This document shows, one piece after another, positions 35,653 to 49,131 of a DNA stretch of 64,000 nt. The notes under the pieces are model-generated. The model was not told the origin of the DNA, made no database searches, and saw only the letters and a list, made by a program, of their open reading frames with translations. Made by a program: the position numbers and the translations under genes. Source of the stretch: Pseudanabaena minima (GTDB lineage: Bacteria > Cyanobacteriota > Cyanobacteriia > Pseudanabaenales > Pseudanabaenaceae); the NCBI RefSeq assembly GCF_051131155.1, contig NZ_CP159508.1:4216001-4280000 (forward strand), read 5' to 3'. Each line of letters starts with the position of its first letter. Positions within the stretch are counted from its first letter, which is position 1.

Positions 35653-36945
35653 ATGTCTCAACCCGATCTAAATCCAACTGCTGGCTATTTAGCAGTTTTG
35701 CGTAATCGTCAATTTTTGGCATTGTGGCTCGCCCAAATATTGGCTCAGTTAGTCGATAAAGTTGTCCTGATTTTGCTGATTGCCCTTGCTGTTGCTGATG
35801 GTGGCAGTGACGTGAATACCAGAGAATCATCAATCATGATTGCGATGACCTTGCCTGCGGTATTTTTGGGGTCGATCGCAGGGATTTTTGTGGATTGGAA
35901 TCCCAAGCGTGAGGTATTGATTTTATGCAACTTTCTGCGTGCAGCTTGTCTTTTTTCTATCCCATTTGCACCACGTACTTTACCAATATTGCTGCTGATT
36001 ACCTTCATTATTTCCACTTTTACCAACATTTTTGCACCTGCCGAACAATCAGCGATCGCCTTAGTTGTTCCCAAAAGCGATCTTTTTCCTGCTAATGCCC
36101 TATTTACAGTTACAGAAGTAGGTTCCTTAATTGTGGGATTTGCGATCGGTGCACCACTACTTGGATTTACTCTAGGGCTTTTTCCTGAAGCGAGAGCATA
36201 TAGTCGTGAAGTTTTACTAGGAAGCCTCTACGTCATATCGGGTATTTTTCTATTTGCTTTACCCAAAGATGAGGTTATCCATCCTAAAAAAGTAGGATCA
36301 GGAATATTTACTGATTTAAGAGATGCTTTTCAATATGTGCGTCACAATCACCTAATTGGTGGGGCAATGTTGCAGTTAGTACTGTTATATGCGGTTTTGG
36401 GAGCTATGCAAAAACTGTCACTTAACCTCTCTGAAGTGGTTACAGGTAATCGTGAAGAATTTGGCTCTTTTGTGGCAGCAGTTGGTGTGGGTTTAGCGAT
36501 CGGGGCGCTGATCCTAGGGAAATTCGGTAAAAAGTTTACCCATCGACCTCTACCATTCATTGGTTTTATTGGGATGGCGATCGGCTTATTAATGTTTGCC
36601 TTTGTGACTAATCAATGGGTTGCTTGGCTGATTGGTGGTTTCATTGGTATTAATGGTTCCTTAATCGTAATTCCCATGCGAACGGCGATTCAAGAACATA
36701 CTCCTGAAAATATGCGCGGTAAGGTCTTTGGCTTATTGAATAATGGCGAAAATATAGCTGCTAGTTTGCCCCTTGCGGTGATTGCAGTTTCTTTAGATTT
36801 TTTAACAGGTGTATTTGGTGTCCACAATGGTGGCAAGCAACAAATTGGTTTTCAAATAGTGTTAATTGTTTTTAGTCTGATTGTATTTGGGCTTGGCTCT
36901 TGGGCTTGGAAACGAACCAAGAAAGCATTATCAAATGTTCTATAA
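35653..36945 (+). CDS. MFS transporter
   Basis: 430 residues from ATG 35653; the TTG one codon earlier is less likely. Twelve hydrophobic segments are visible. The loop after helix 2 reads GIFVDWNPKREVLI, the usual basic cytoplasmic loop of the major facilitator superfamily, and the N terminus NRQFLALWLAQILAQLVDKV is typical of the drug/lipid-exporter-like group seen in cyanobacteria. The substrate cannot be told. The gene has its own terminator at 36942. Confidence 0.83.
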   Translation: MSQPDLNPTAGYLAVLRNRQFLALWLAQILAQLVDKVVLILLIALAVADGGSDVNTRESSIMIAMTLPAVFLGSIAGIFVDWNPKREVLILCNFLRAACLFSIPFAPRTLPILLLITFIISTFTNIFAPAEQSAIALVVPKSDLFPANALFTVTEVGSLIVGFAIGAPLLGFTLGLFPEARAYSREVLLGSLYVISGIFLFALPKDEVIHPKKVGSGIFTDLRDAFQYVRHNHLIGGAMLQLVLLYAVLGAMQKLSLNLSEVVTGNREEFGSFVAAVGVGLAIGALILGKFGKKFTHRPLPFIGFIGMAIGLLMFAFVTNQWVAWLIGGFIGINGSLIVIPMRTAIQEHTPENMRGKVFGLLNNGENIAASLPLAVIAVSLDFLTGVFGVHNGGKQQIGFQIVLIVFSLIVFGLGSWAWKRTKKALSNVL

Positions 36946-36974
36946 AAAAGGGGCGCTTCGCGCCCCTTTTTTAT
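36942..36974. terminator. Bidirectional terminator
   Basis: ATAAAAAAGGGGCGC around TTC with T runs on both strands, overlapping both convergent stop codons (MFS and glutaredoxin). Confidence 0.85.
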
Positions 36975-37297
36975 TTACTAACCGCTTCTTGGACGATTTT
37001 AGCTAGTTCACCGCGATTATTCAGTTCCATCACAATGTCGCAGCCACCGACAAACTCACCATCGATATAAACTTGAGGAAAAGTTGGCCAACTGGAGAAT
37101 TCCTTTAAACCTTGGCGTAATTCGCCATCTTCAAGGATATTTTCAGTTTCGTAAGGCTGCCCCAGTGTATTAAAAACCTGCACGACTGCTGCTGAAAAAC
37201 CACATTGAGGTTGTTGAGCAGTGCCTTTAATGTAGAGCATGATTTTATTGTTGCTGATCTGGCTCTCAATCTTGGTTTGCAAAATAGGGCTAAGCAT
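36971..37297 (-). CDS. grxD: Monothiol glutaredoxin, Grx4/GrxD type
   Basis: 108 residues. CGFS active site at Cys32, preceded by MLYIKGTAQQPQCGFS, and the glutathione-binding region SWPTFPQVYIDGEFVGGCDI. CGFS glutaredoxins bind and transfer [2Fe-2S] clusters and help in iron homeostasis. Length and motif order are normal, cytoplasmic. The usual BolA partner is not adjacent in this window. Terminator shared with the MFS gene. Confidence 0.95.
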   Translation of the reverse strand: MLSPILQTKIESQISNNKIMLYIKGTAQQPQCGFSAAVVQVFNTLGQPYETENILEDGELRQGLKEFSSWPTFPQVYIDGEFVGGCDIVMELNNRGELAKIVQEAVSK

Positions 37298-37355
37298 ATT
37301 AATTAATTTGATTCAACTGAGAATAAATTTACTATTGCTACTATAGCAATCGTTT

Positions 37356-38381
37356 TTAAACATCGTGCTTTGCTCGCCAAACTGGATAATCAGATCTAGG
37401 TGATCTTAAGCATTCTTCAACAATTTCAGCAACATTTCTCCATGTAACATCATCCCTCTTGAGCAGTTCTCGTAATTGGACTAAAGCATCTTCTAGCTCA
37501 ATATTGAACTTCTCAAAAGGTAGAGGAGACAAAGAGCGCTCTGGTGCTTGAACAACTCTATTCAGAGCTTCCTTGACGATGCTGATAATTTGGCTTGTCA
37601 TTTCAGACTTAACTCGTTGCCGCAAATTTTGTAATCCGCGACGACTAGTGGCATACATTGGTGGTAAGCGATTAAGAACGTAAGCTGCCACATCATCAAT
37701 ATTGATTTTTTTCTGAACTACTTCATCAAGTCGATTAACTCGACGCTCAACGATCGCAGTCACAAGACTTTCAAGAATATTGCTATATCGATAAATAGTT
37801 CCCGACATATAAGACTCAAAGTCTTTAATTTCGGCTGAGATATCTTTCTCAGTTTTGGATACCTTATTAGAAGATGCGTTGGACAGAATCGTCGTTGTTT
37901 TTCGCCGCACTGCGTAGCTACGAGCTAAAAGAGAATTACGTCTATCTAGACTTACATATGTGCCATTGGCAAGACTCTGATAATATCCTGAATCTAAAGC
38001 ATCTCTAACAACCTCAGGAACATCTTTCCACTTGAGATAGTCTTTACTAAATAATTTGCGTAACTTAAAAAGCGATCGCGCTTGACTGATCAGTTCATGA
38101 TCAGGTATCGGATCATTTTGCCTTAAGACATCGCTCTGTGTACTTAGAAATCCATTGCGTACAGTTTTGGCGATCGCTGCACCTAGTTCTTGATCAGCCT
38201 TTTTGCGCTGTTGTACCCAGCCGCGTTGAGTAGTTGCATACATTGGTGGTAAGCGGTTGAGGGTATAAGCGATTACTTCACTAAGATCGACGCGCTTTTT
38301 TACGTCAGCACCTAAGCGTTTGTACTGAGCCTCTGCTTCTTCGATTACCAATTCTTCTAGCGCATTTCTACAACTACTCAT
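37356..38381 (-). CDS. Tandem ComFB-domain protein
   Basis: 341 residues with two ComFB-type domains (about 5-85 and 205-285). Both contain the signature VIAYTLNRLPPMYATT / VAAYVLNRLPPMYATS, and the intervening region is helical. ComFB proteins are reported in cyanobacteria to bind cyclic di-nucleotides and to control cell size or natural competence. The duplication within one chain is notable, since family members I know have a single domain. The most likely role is a second-messenger receptor, inferred from the family. A hairpin precedes the next gene downstream. Confidence 0.78.
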   Translation of the reverse strand: MSSCRNALEELVIEEAEAQYKRLGADVKKRVDLSEVIAYTLNRLPPMYATTQRGWVQQRKKADQELGAAIAKTVRNGFLSTQSDVLRQNDPIPDHELISQARSLFKLRKLFSKDYLKWKDVPEVVRDALDSGYYQSLANGTYVSLDRRNSLLARSYAVRRKTTTILSNASSNKVSKTEKDISAEIKDFESYMSGTIYRYSNILESLVTAIVERRVNRLDEVVQKKINIDDVAAYVLNRLPPMYATSRRGLQNLRQRVKSEMTSQIISIVKEALNRVVQAPERSLSPLPFEKFNIELEDALVQLRELLKRDDVTWRNVAEIVEECLRSPRSDYPVWRAKHDV

Positions 38382-38513
38382 AAGAAATCTTCTATTTTGA
38401 GGATTGGATGTGCTGAGTACAGCATAAATTAAGCTTATAAAGGTATAAATATTAGCACAAAATTGATTTTATGTTTGGGATTAATAATTTTATTTTTCAG
38501 TACTATAGCAATC

Positions 38514-38544
38514 CAAAATGGGTTGTGTCTCACAACCCATTTTG
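38514..38544 (-). terminator. Terminator after the DUF3318 gene
   Basis: CAAAATGGGTTGTG pairs perfectly around TCT, 16 bases past the minus-strand stop at 38561. Confidence 0.6.
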
Positions 38545-38560
38545 TTAGGGAAGGTAGTAT

Positions 38561-39172
38561 CTAGAAATCGTTAATGCTTGTTTCAGGAATAGTAGTTTTT
38601 GATAGCCCTGCAATCGCCCGTAAATTTTGACAACGGATTAACTCTGTAAAGTCAGGAGTATTGCGTCCTGTTAGCTTTGCCGCCGCAGGAATAGCATCAA
38701 GTAATGCTCTAGCTGCTTCGGCTTCACCATAACCACGTTTTTGGGCAACTTCAATGGCTTCTCCATCAGCTTGTGTTTGAATTTGTGAGCTTTTGTTTTT
38801 ACGTAAAATCTGATTTATGCCAATAGTCCCTAGTAGTATGGCGATCGCGATTCCTGTAACATCTCCCTGTGCTGCTTCAACAATTCCTCCCACTAAAGAC
38901 ATTGCAGCTACACCCTGATAGGTTCCTATTTGTAACCATTTTGTCTGTTGTCTCCAGCTTATTTCGTATAAGAGTAATAAATCTCTTTGGGCTTCAGGTA
39001 GTTGTCGCCATAACCGAAAATTTATATCTATTCTTGTTCCTTTCTGCCAAGGAAATATCTGTGAACTTGAGATAAGCTCAGTCTGCTCTGGCTTTGACTT
39101 AATTGATGTGGTCATTCGCCAAGATGCAGGCAAGAGATCACGCAAGCGAGCAATTTCTTCGTTAATGTTCAT
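38561..39172 (-). CDS. DUF3318 membrane protein
   Basis: 203 residues. The N-terminal half has MNINEEIARLRDLLPASWRM and LPEAQRDLLLLYEISW, which match my recollection of the cyanobacterial DUF3318 family. Two hydrophobic segments lie at about 105-135 and a cytoplasmic helical tail follows. The function is unknown. It is divergent from the DUF1824 gene with only 34 bases between the two start codons, so they may share a bidirectional promoter. Confidence 0.7.
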   Translation of the reverse strand: MNINEEIARLRDLLPASWRMTTSIKSKPEQTELISSSQIFPWQKGTRIDINFRLWRQLPEAQRDLLLLYEISWRQQTKWLQIGTYQGVAAMSLVGGIVEAAQGDVTGIAIAILLGTIGINQILRKNKSSQIQTQADGEAIEVAQKRGYGEAEAARALLDAIPAAAKLTGRNTPDFTELIRCQNLRAIAGLSKTTIPETSINDF

Positions 39173-39206
39173 AATATAATTTAGCTCCTCCTTAACTTAG
39201 AAACCC

Positions 39207-39608
39207 ATGAGCAATAATCTAACCGTCGCCGATGCTGAGCGCATTCTCTGGGAACTAAGCGACTTAGATGTGGCATCAGCAACTATTGAGCGGCGGTCGC
39301 AAATTCGTGAAGCCTTAGATTACTTAACCAAACAAGCCGATTATCACATTTTTGGGATCTGTGCTGACACTACAGCAGAAGCTTTGCAAGCTCTCCAAAA
39401 TTATGCTGCTCATTTTCGCTACGAGTTACCTGAAGCGGACTTATCTGCAATTACTGATGGTGTTTATCTGAAGTACAATCCTCGCAGTCGTCGCTATCAT
39501 TTAGATAACTACAAAGGTACGTACCGTGGTGTATTGATATCTTTGCATACAGATTTCACTGATGGTTATAGCGGAACCCACGGACATTTTCCTTTAGATC
39601 TTTTCTAA
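39207..39608 (+). CDS. DUF1824 family protein
   Basis: 133 residues. A compact alpha/beta protein with YHIFGICADTTAEALQALQN and the conserved end HTDFTDGYSGTHGHFPLDLF, which fits DUF1824, a cyanobacterial family without an assigned function. There is no signal peptide, so it is cytoplasmic. It starts 34 bases from the DUF3318 gene start on the other strand and ends in a strong terminator. Confidence 0.75.
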   Translation: MSNNLTVADAERILWELSDLDVASATIERRSQIREALDYLTKQADYHIFGICADTTAEALQALQNYAAHFRYELPEADLSAITDGVYLKYNPRSRRYHLDNYKGTYRGVLISLHTDFTDGYSGTHGHFPLDLF

Positions 39609-39637
39609 AAAAAGCGGCTCTTAGAGCCGCTTTTTTT
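39607..39637. terminator. Bidirectional terminator
   Basis: AAAAAAAGCGGCTC around TTA followed by a seven-T run, between the convergent DUF1824 and carotenoid oxygenase genes. Confidence 0.85.
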
Positions 39638-41078
39638 AAAAGACTTCGTGAGTAAAACTACCATGCAAGCCATAAGGTACATGATGTTTTAAATGTAAGG
39701 TTGCCAGCGGGTTACCAGAAATATTTTGAGCATCTAGTACTACTAAATCTGAACGGTTATGTGCGGCATCAAAAATTAAAGTTAGCACCCAGCCAGCGTC
39801 CTCAGCACTATTGCTACTGCGATCTCGTGGTACAAAAATCGGCTCACTAATGAAACCGCGTGGCGCAAAACTATGAAATTCTTGCTTGCCCGTTTGCATA
39901 TCGACTTTGGCGATCGCTTGTAAAGGCGCATTACCAGATTCCTTGGCGATCGCGCCGATATAGGCGTAACGATATTTCTGTCCCATGCAACGGGGATGCA
40001 CTACAGGAAACTCACAGGAGCGCTCTAAAATCAGTTCTCGTTTCACTATGCCAAGTTTCGGATTAATCGTAAATCGCCATAGCTGTCCTGCAATTACCTT
40101 ATCAAAATCAATTTCGTGGAAATCGGTATTTGGTTCCAACTTGGGATAGTCAGGATAACAAACTGAATCCACAATAATTTCGTCACCCTCTTCATAGGCA
40201 TTGCAATGATGAAACACGAAACAAGGATCAGTTTCAATGGTTTGTAAATTGCCTTGGCGATCAATCAGCAAAAATTGACTGGGAGAATTTGGCTTTAACT
40301 CTATACATTCCCCTGCTGTCGCCAAGCCCAACATAAAGGGTAAAGGCTTAAAGGACACAGGATTTTGCATAAAAATCCGATAGTTTGGCGTATAGGCAAA
40401 ATCATGCAAGAAACAAAATCCTGAAACCTTAACCTGTGATTCCGTTGATAACTCGCCCTGATTTGTGACCCGATAGATCGAAATCTTAGACTTTGGTCCT
40501 GGTTGCACCCCAAAGCCCCATAAATCACCCGTGCGATCATCTCGTCGAGGATGCGCTGTAAAGACTTGTCCCGCCGCTAACTTCCCGTCAAAAGTTTCTT
40601 GCCCCAAAGTATCTAAACTTTGAGGATTAAGTGAATAGGGACGTGCTGCTTCCCACAAAGCCAGTAACTTGCCGCCCTGATACACCACATTTGTATTGGC
40701 AACATTTTTATTTCGCAAATCAAATATATTACTCAGCCATCCCCCAGCCTTTTGCGTGCCAAACACGCCCCGATATAAAATTTTGCCTGCTTTCTGCTCA
40801 GCAATAAACTCAGGCGTTTTTACGAATTGATTTGTGAAATGTGCTTTGCCATCTTTAAAGGCGATCGCGCAGACCATGCCATCGCCATCAAAGGGATGTC
40901 CATATTTCTGCCCGTTAATATCAAGCTGTCCAGGTCCATTCCGAAATAAAGTTCCCTCTAGTTCTAGAGGAATCTGTCCCTCGATCTCATCGATCCAATA
41001 AGCATCTTCAGTACGCAGCGACTCATATCCCTTTTGCCAATCTTCACGCGAAAAAGTAGGTGATGCAGTCTGAACCAT
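39636..41078 (-). CDS. Carotenoid cleavage oxygenase
   Basis: 480 residues, family of retinal pigment epithelial 65-kDa proteins. The four iron-binding histidines are recognisable in FTAHPRRDD, CFLHDFAYT, VFHHCNAYE and the C-terminal GLHGSFTH. These non-haem iron enzymes cleave carotenoids or apocarotenoids; the size fits the cyanobacterial apocarotenoid 15,15'-oxygenase that makes retinal. Substrate specificity is not readable from the sequence. It has no signal peptide and associates with membranes in related enzymes. Confidence 0.88.
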   Translation of the reverse strand: MVQTASPTFSREDWQKGYESLRTEDAYWIDEIEGQIPLELEGTLFRNGPGQLDINGQKYGHPFDGDGMVCAIAFKDGKAHFTNQFVKTPEFIAEQKAGKILYRGVFGTQKAGGWLSNIFDLRNKNVANTNVVYQGGKLLALWEAARPYSLNPQSLDTLGQETFDGKLAAGQVFTAHPRRDDRTGDLWGFGVQPGPKSKISIYRVTNQGELSTESQVKVSGFCFLHDFAYTPNYRIFMQNPVSFKPLPFMLGLATAGECIELKPNSPSQFLLIDRQGNLQTIETDPCFVFHHCNAYEEGDEIIVDSVCYPDYPKLEPNTDFHEIDFDKVIAGQLWRFTINPKLGIVKRELILERSCEFPVVHPRCMGQKYRYAYIGAIAKESGNAPLQAIAKVDMQTGKQEFHSFAPRGFISEPIFVPRDRSSNSAEDAGWVLTLIFDAAHNRSDLVVLDAQNISGNPLATLHLKHHVPYGLHGSFTHEVF

Positions 41079-41189
41079 AAATATTTATAAATAAGTTTTC
41101 TCTATTGTAACAATTTCGTCACAATTACGATCTAGGCTTATAACCAAAACCCAAAATAACGTAGATATTTTGTGTTTTATAGCTTTTAG

Positions 41190-41301
41190 AGCTATAGCCA
41201 TCTGTATCAGAACAAATCAAAACCCAAATAATGTGAGGCGGCGCGAAGCGCCGCCTCACATTATTTGGGTTTTATGTCCTAACAAGAATGGCGACAGCTA
41301 T
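41190..41301. mobile_element. MITE-like element, second copy
   Basis: Matches 31213-31326 across the element, with only a few base changes. In the hairpin (41219-41273), AATAATG replaces AATAGTG and the change is compensated in the other arm, so pairing is kept. It ends with TAACAAGAATGGCGACAGCTAT. Confidence 0.75.
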
Positions 41302-41305
41302 CAAA

Positions 41306-41362
41306 CCCAATCCCCAAAGGATAAGACATCGCAAAACTATGTCTTATCCTTTGGGGATTGGG
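41306..41362 (-). terminator. Terminator of the DUF5340 gene
   Basis: Perfect 24-base arms beginning CCCAATCCCCAAAGGATAAG with a 9-base loop, directly downstream of the minus-strand stop at 41371. Confidence 0.6.
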
Positions 41363-41370
41363 CGAACTGG

Positions 41371-41679
41371 CTATGAATCTTTCGGTGGATTAGAAATTTC
41401 TTTTAATGATTTCCCCATCTCTTGCTCTGACTCACTCAGTGACCAACGATAGGAAACTTGAATACCGTGATACTCGCATAGATCTTCAACCTGCTTTTGT
41501 AAAGCAAAAGCCTTACGGAGATTAATAATGGCTGCCTGAAGATGCTCTCTAGAAACATTCATCTTTGTTGCCATATGCGGTTGCTTCATTTCAGAGTGTA
41601 ATGCTGGTAATGTCTGACGTTCCAGCAACTGAAGTAAAAGCTCATAATGGATATGGGACGGAACAGGAAGTGAACTCAC
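41371..41679 (-). CDS. DUF5340 family protein
   Basis: 102 residues. The N terminus LPVPSHIHYELLLQLLERQT is the hallmark of DUF5340, a short helical family found in cyanobacteria. The rest is helical (HLQAAIINLRKAFALQKQVE) with a C-terminal YRWSLSE motif. The function is unknown; it is probably cytoplasmic. There is no operon partner, and the gene lies next to a MITE-like element. Confidence 0.72.
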   Translation of the reverse strand: MSSLPVPSHIHYELLLQLLERQTLPALHSEMKQPHMATKMNVSREHLQAAIINLRKAFALQKQVEDLCEYHGIQVSYRWSLSESEQEMGKSLKEISNPPKDS

Positions 41680-41851
41680 AAATACCTCGATCGATGCAAA
41701 ACCAAAATTAAAACTTGGCTGTATATTTAGTTGGAGTTTTGGGAGCTATTATACAAAGCCCTCAAGAAACTATTTGAGGTACTTCGCGTCAAGCTCGACA
41801 TATCCAAGACTTAAAAATTTGAGACTTAAATAAATTGTAGAGGATAAATTT

Positions 41852-43516
41852 ATGTCACTTTCAAGGACATCTCTGAGACTTGCATTTCTTTTTACTTTTG
41901 GACTATCTCAAATTGTCACATTAACTGAGTCTGTGATCGCCCAAAATACCAACACAGCTAACACAACTTTACCAACCACGCTGCAAGTTGCCCAAGCCAA
42001 TGTCATTGTCTTTGTTTCCCCTAACGGTTCAGATGGTAACTCAGGGCTCTCGGCTGATCAGCCACTGCGATCGCTAACAGCCGCACTCAATAAAAATCTT
42101 CAAAGTGGTGCAATCATTCAGCTAGCCTCTGGGACTTACTCAGCCGAAACGGGTGAAAAATTTCCTCTCATCATTCCCGCAGGTGTGACTTTGCGTGGCA
42201 ATCCTACTAATCAAGGTCAAGAAATCATTGTTTCAGGGGGCAATCGCTTCGTTAGCCCTACCTTTGCCCAGCAAAATATCGCTGTACTTGCAGCAAGTGG
42301 TTCTCGCATTGAAGGTATTACCCTCACCAATAAGAATCCCAGAGGTTATGCTCTTTGGCTGGAATCTGCTCAAAACGTCACTATTACTAACAATACGTTT
42401 GCTAATTCTACTCATGACGGTGTGTTCCTCACAGGTGCAACTTCTGCAAATATCAGCAACAACATTTTTACTAAAAATGGGGCTAATGGACTCTCCGCAC
42501 TTGGGACAAGCACAGGGCTAATCCAGTCCAACACCTTTGATAACACGGGCTTTGGACTAGCGATCGGTCAAAATTCCAAAGTCGCTGTAGTCTCTAATCG
42601 CATCGTCAATAACCGAGGTGGCATTGTTGTCTCGAATCTATCTATGCCCTCATTTCGCAATAATCTCATTGCCAACAACCAAGAAAACGGATTAGTAATT
42701 TTGAAAGATCGCAGAGGGCAACCTACTGTCGATCTTGGTACAACCTCAAATCCTGGTCAAAATATTTTTCAAAACAATAAACAAACTGACATCAACAATG
42801 CCTCTGGAGTCACCGTTGTAGCGATCGGCAACCAAGTTGATCCTAAGCGTGTTCAAGGCTCAGTTGATCTAGTCCAGCCAACCTCACCAATTACATCACC
42901 ATCCACCCCCACTACGCCTACAGCTCAAGTTGCCTTCAAAGATGTTCCTAACAACTATTGGGCGCAAACTTTTATCCAAGAGCTAGCCTCCAGAAATATC
43001 ATTAAAGGCTTCCCTGATGGTAATTTTCGCCCCAATGATCCTGTAACAAGGGCGCAATTTGCCGCATTGCTAAGTCAAGCAATGAATAAGCCCATTAAGC
43101 GCAGCAATGTAACTTTCGCTGATGTTGCCTCAAACTTTTGGGCTGCTACCGCTATTCAAAAAGCCTACACCACAGGATTTATGTCTGGCTATTCTGCCAC
43201 TACATTCCGCCCCAACGAAAATATTTCCCGTGTGCAAATTCTCGTTTCTTTGGCTAACGGCTTAGGTTATGCACCAACTAAACCTGCTAATACAACCTTG
43301 CAACTTTATTCAGATGCAACTACTATCCCTGCCTACGCTCGCAACAGTGTAGCGGCTGCAACTGAGAACCGTATGGTTGTCAATTATCCCAATCTAAAAC
43401 TCTTAAATCCTAATAAGTCTGCAACTAGAGCCGAAGTTGCCGCTTTCATCTACCAAGCTCTCGTGCGATCGGGGCAGATACAAGCGACTTCTTCACCCTA
43501 CATTGTCGTTCAATAA
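41852..43516 (+). CDS. Exported DUF1565 beta-helix protein with three SLH domains
   Basis: 554 residues. A signal peptide (about 1-31) is followed by a DUF1565/right-handed beta-helix region (about 50-330) rich in Asn-ladder repeats such as NVTITNNTFANSTHDGVFL. A Pro/Thr linker joins it to three S-layer homology domains (about 360-540), e.g. FPDGNFRPNDPVTRAQFAAL. SLH domains bind cell-wall polymer, so the beta-helix is presented at the envelope. Beta-helix proteins often bind or cleave polysaccharides; no catalytic residues are evident. It is the last gene before the rRNA operon and may end near 43620. Confidence 0.87.
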   Translation: MSLSRTSLRLAFLFTFGLSQIVTLTESVIAQNTNTANTTLPTTLQVAQANVIVFVSPNGSDGNSGLSADQPLRSLTAALNKNLQSGAIIQLASGTYSAETGEKFPLIIPAGVTLRGNPTNQGQEIIVSGGNRFVSPTFAQQNIAVLAASGSRIEGITLTNKNPRGYALWLESAQNVTITNNTFANSTHDGVFLTGATSANISNNIFTKNGANGLSALGTSTGLIQSNTFDNTGFGLAIGQNSKVAVVSNRIVNNRGGIVVSNLSMPSFRNNLIANNQENGLVILKDRRGQPTVDLGTTSNPGQNIFQNNKQTDINNASGVTVVAIGNQVDPKRVQGSVDLVQPTSPITSPSTPTTPTAQVAFKDVPNNYWAQTFIQELASRNIIKGFPDGNFRPNDPVTRAQFAALLSQAMNKPIKRSNVTFADVASNFWAATAIQKAYTTGFMSGYSATTFRPNENISRVQILVSLANGLGYAPTKPANTTLQLYSDATTIPAYARNSVAAATENRMVVNYPNLKLLNPNKSATRAEVAAFIYQALVRSGQIQATSSPYIVVQ

Positions 43517-43655
43517 CCCCAATCCACCTAATAAAAACTTTAGACCTATCCCCAATAAGAAAAAACAAAAAATATTTTATAGCTAAAAGCTTTAACTCAT
43601 AAGGTTTTTAGGCTTTTAGCTTGGACAAGGTAGAAAACAAAATTCTAAAAAAGGG

Positions 43656-43684
43656 TTGACAAAGCGATTTAACCTTGCTAACTT
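43656..43684 (+). promoter_or_regulatory. rRNA operon promoter
   Basis: Consensus -35 TTGACA (43656-43661), 17-base spacer, TAACTT (43679-43684) as -10. It lies about 250 bases upstream of 16S. The leader (43685-43937) is rich in purine runs and contains no ORF; it should carry the 16S processing stem. Confidence 0.7.
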
Positions 43685-43937
43685 AATAAAGCGCTGAAGG
43701 GAGAGACGAGCGAAAGCGAAGCGAACCCGACAAAAGAAAAGCGCTAAGAACCTAGACAACCAAATAGTTTGAAAGCTTTAGGAAACCAATAAACCTCGTC
43801 AAAAGAATAAAGACTGGATTATTGAAAGATAACCAGCTATCCGACAGGATAAGCGAAAAGCTTAAAAAAGTCAAACCCATCCGAAAGGAAAAAAGGCTTT
43901 AGAAAAGTAGGAAGGAATTCTGAAAGTATAAAGACAC

Positions 43938-45418
<1,481 letters not shown>

Positions 45419-45548
45419 ATAGGGAGACCTATTTACATCTAGACTGAACCAATACAGAATTAGGTCAGATGTAAGTCATCCCAAGGTCGTTCGAGATTTA
45501 TTGGAAAGCTTTCAAACTAAGTCAGGTTCTAAATTTGGCTAACATAAA

Positions 45549-45622
<74 letters not shown>

Positions 45623-45674
45623 CTTGAGAAGCTAAAAGCTAGAGGCAAAAAAGCCAAAAGCAATAGTTAACTCT

Positions 45675-45747
45675 GGGGATATAGCTCAGTTGGTAGAGCG
45701 CCTGCTTTGCACGCAGGAAGTCAGGAGTTCGAATCTCCTTATCTCCA
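45675..45747 (+). tRNA. tRNA-Ala(UGC)
   Basis: 73-base cloverleaf, acceptor GGGGATA/TATCTCC, anticodon TGC, T loop GTTCGAATC, discriminator A and an encoded CCA directly after it. Second spacer tRNA. Confidence 0.97.
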
Positions 45748-45929
45748 CCAAACTACTAACAAAGACCAACAAAAGCGAGAGCAAGAGTTTAGCAACTCAT
45801 CTAGTCAGGGAAGACCTAGCAACTAGAGAGACTGCTAAATTCTAGCGAAAGCGAAGAATTTAGAAAGAACCTTGAAAACTGCATAGTAATAGTAATAAGA
45901 AGCAAGTAGATCCAAAGTGGAAACACAGA

Positions 45930-48749
<2,820 letters not shown>

Positions 48750-48837
48750 TCAATACTCTGCGATTAAATCTACAAATCATCGAAATTACTATTACTGTGC
48801 AGCTTTCAGGGTTCTTATCAAGTAGACCCGATAAGTT

Positions 48838-48957
48838 TGCTTGGTGTCTATGGTGCGGTGGAACCACTCTGACCCATCCCGAACTCAGTTGTGAAACGCT
48901 GTCACGGTGAAGATACTTTAGGGGTAGCCCTACGGGAAAATAGCTCGATGCCAAGCT
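48838..48957 (+). rRNA. rrf: 5S ribosomal RNA
   Basis: About 120 bases. Starts with TGCTTGGTGTCTATGG, contains GACCCATCCCGAACTCAGTT and ends AAAATAGCTCGATGCCAAGC, whose end pairs with the start. Ends approximate. Confidence 0.93.
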
Positions 48958-48964
48958 CATTATT

Positions 48965-49005
48965 AAAAAGAAAGACAGGTAATAAGTTTACCTGTCTTTC
49001 TTTTT
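48965..49005 (+). terminator. rRNA operon terminator
   Basis: AAAAAGAAAGACAGGTAA pairs perfectly with TTACCTGTCTTTCTTTTT around a 5-base loop, with a long T run. Confidence 0.9.
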
Positions 49006-49131
49006 GTTTTAGTTTTACTCTCACTTTATTGGTTTTCAAGCTCAAACTTTTATACAGGGTTTACTACAGTGCAAAGCACTGTAAGATAACAACTACACCT
49101 TGGAGCATTCAACTTTGCTCTATTTTTTGCT

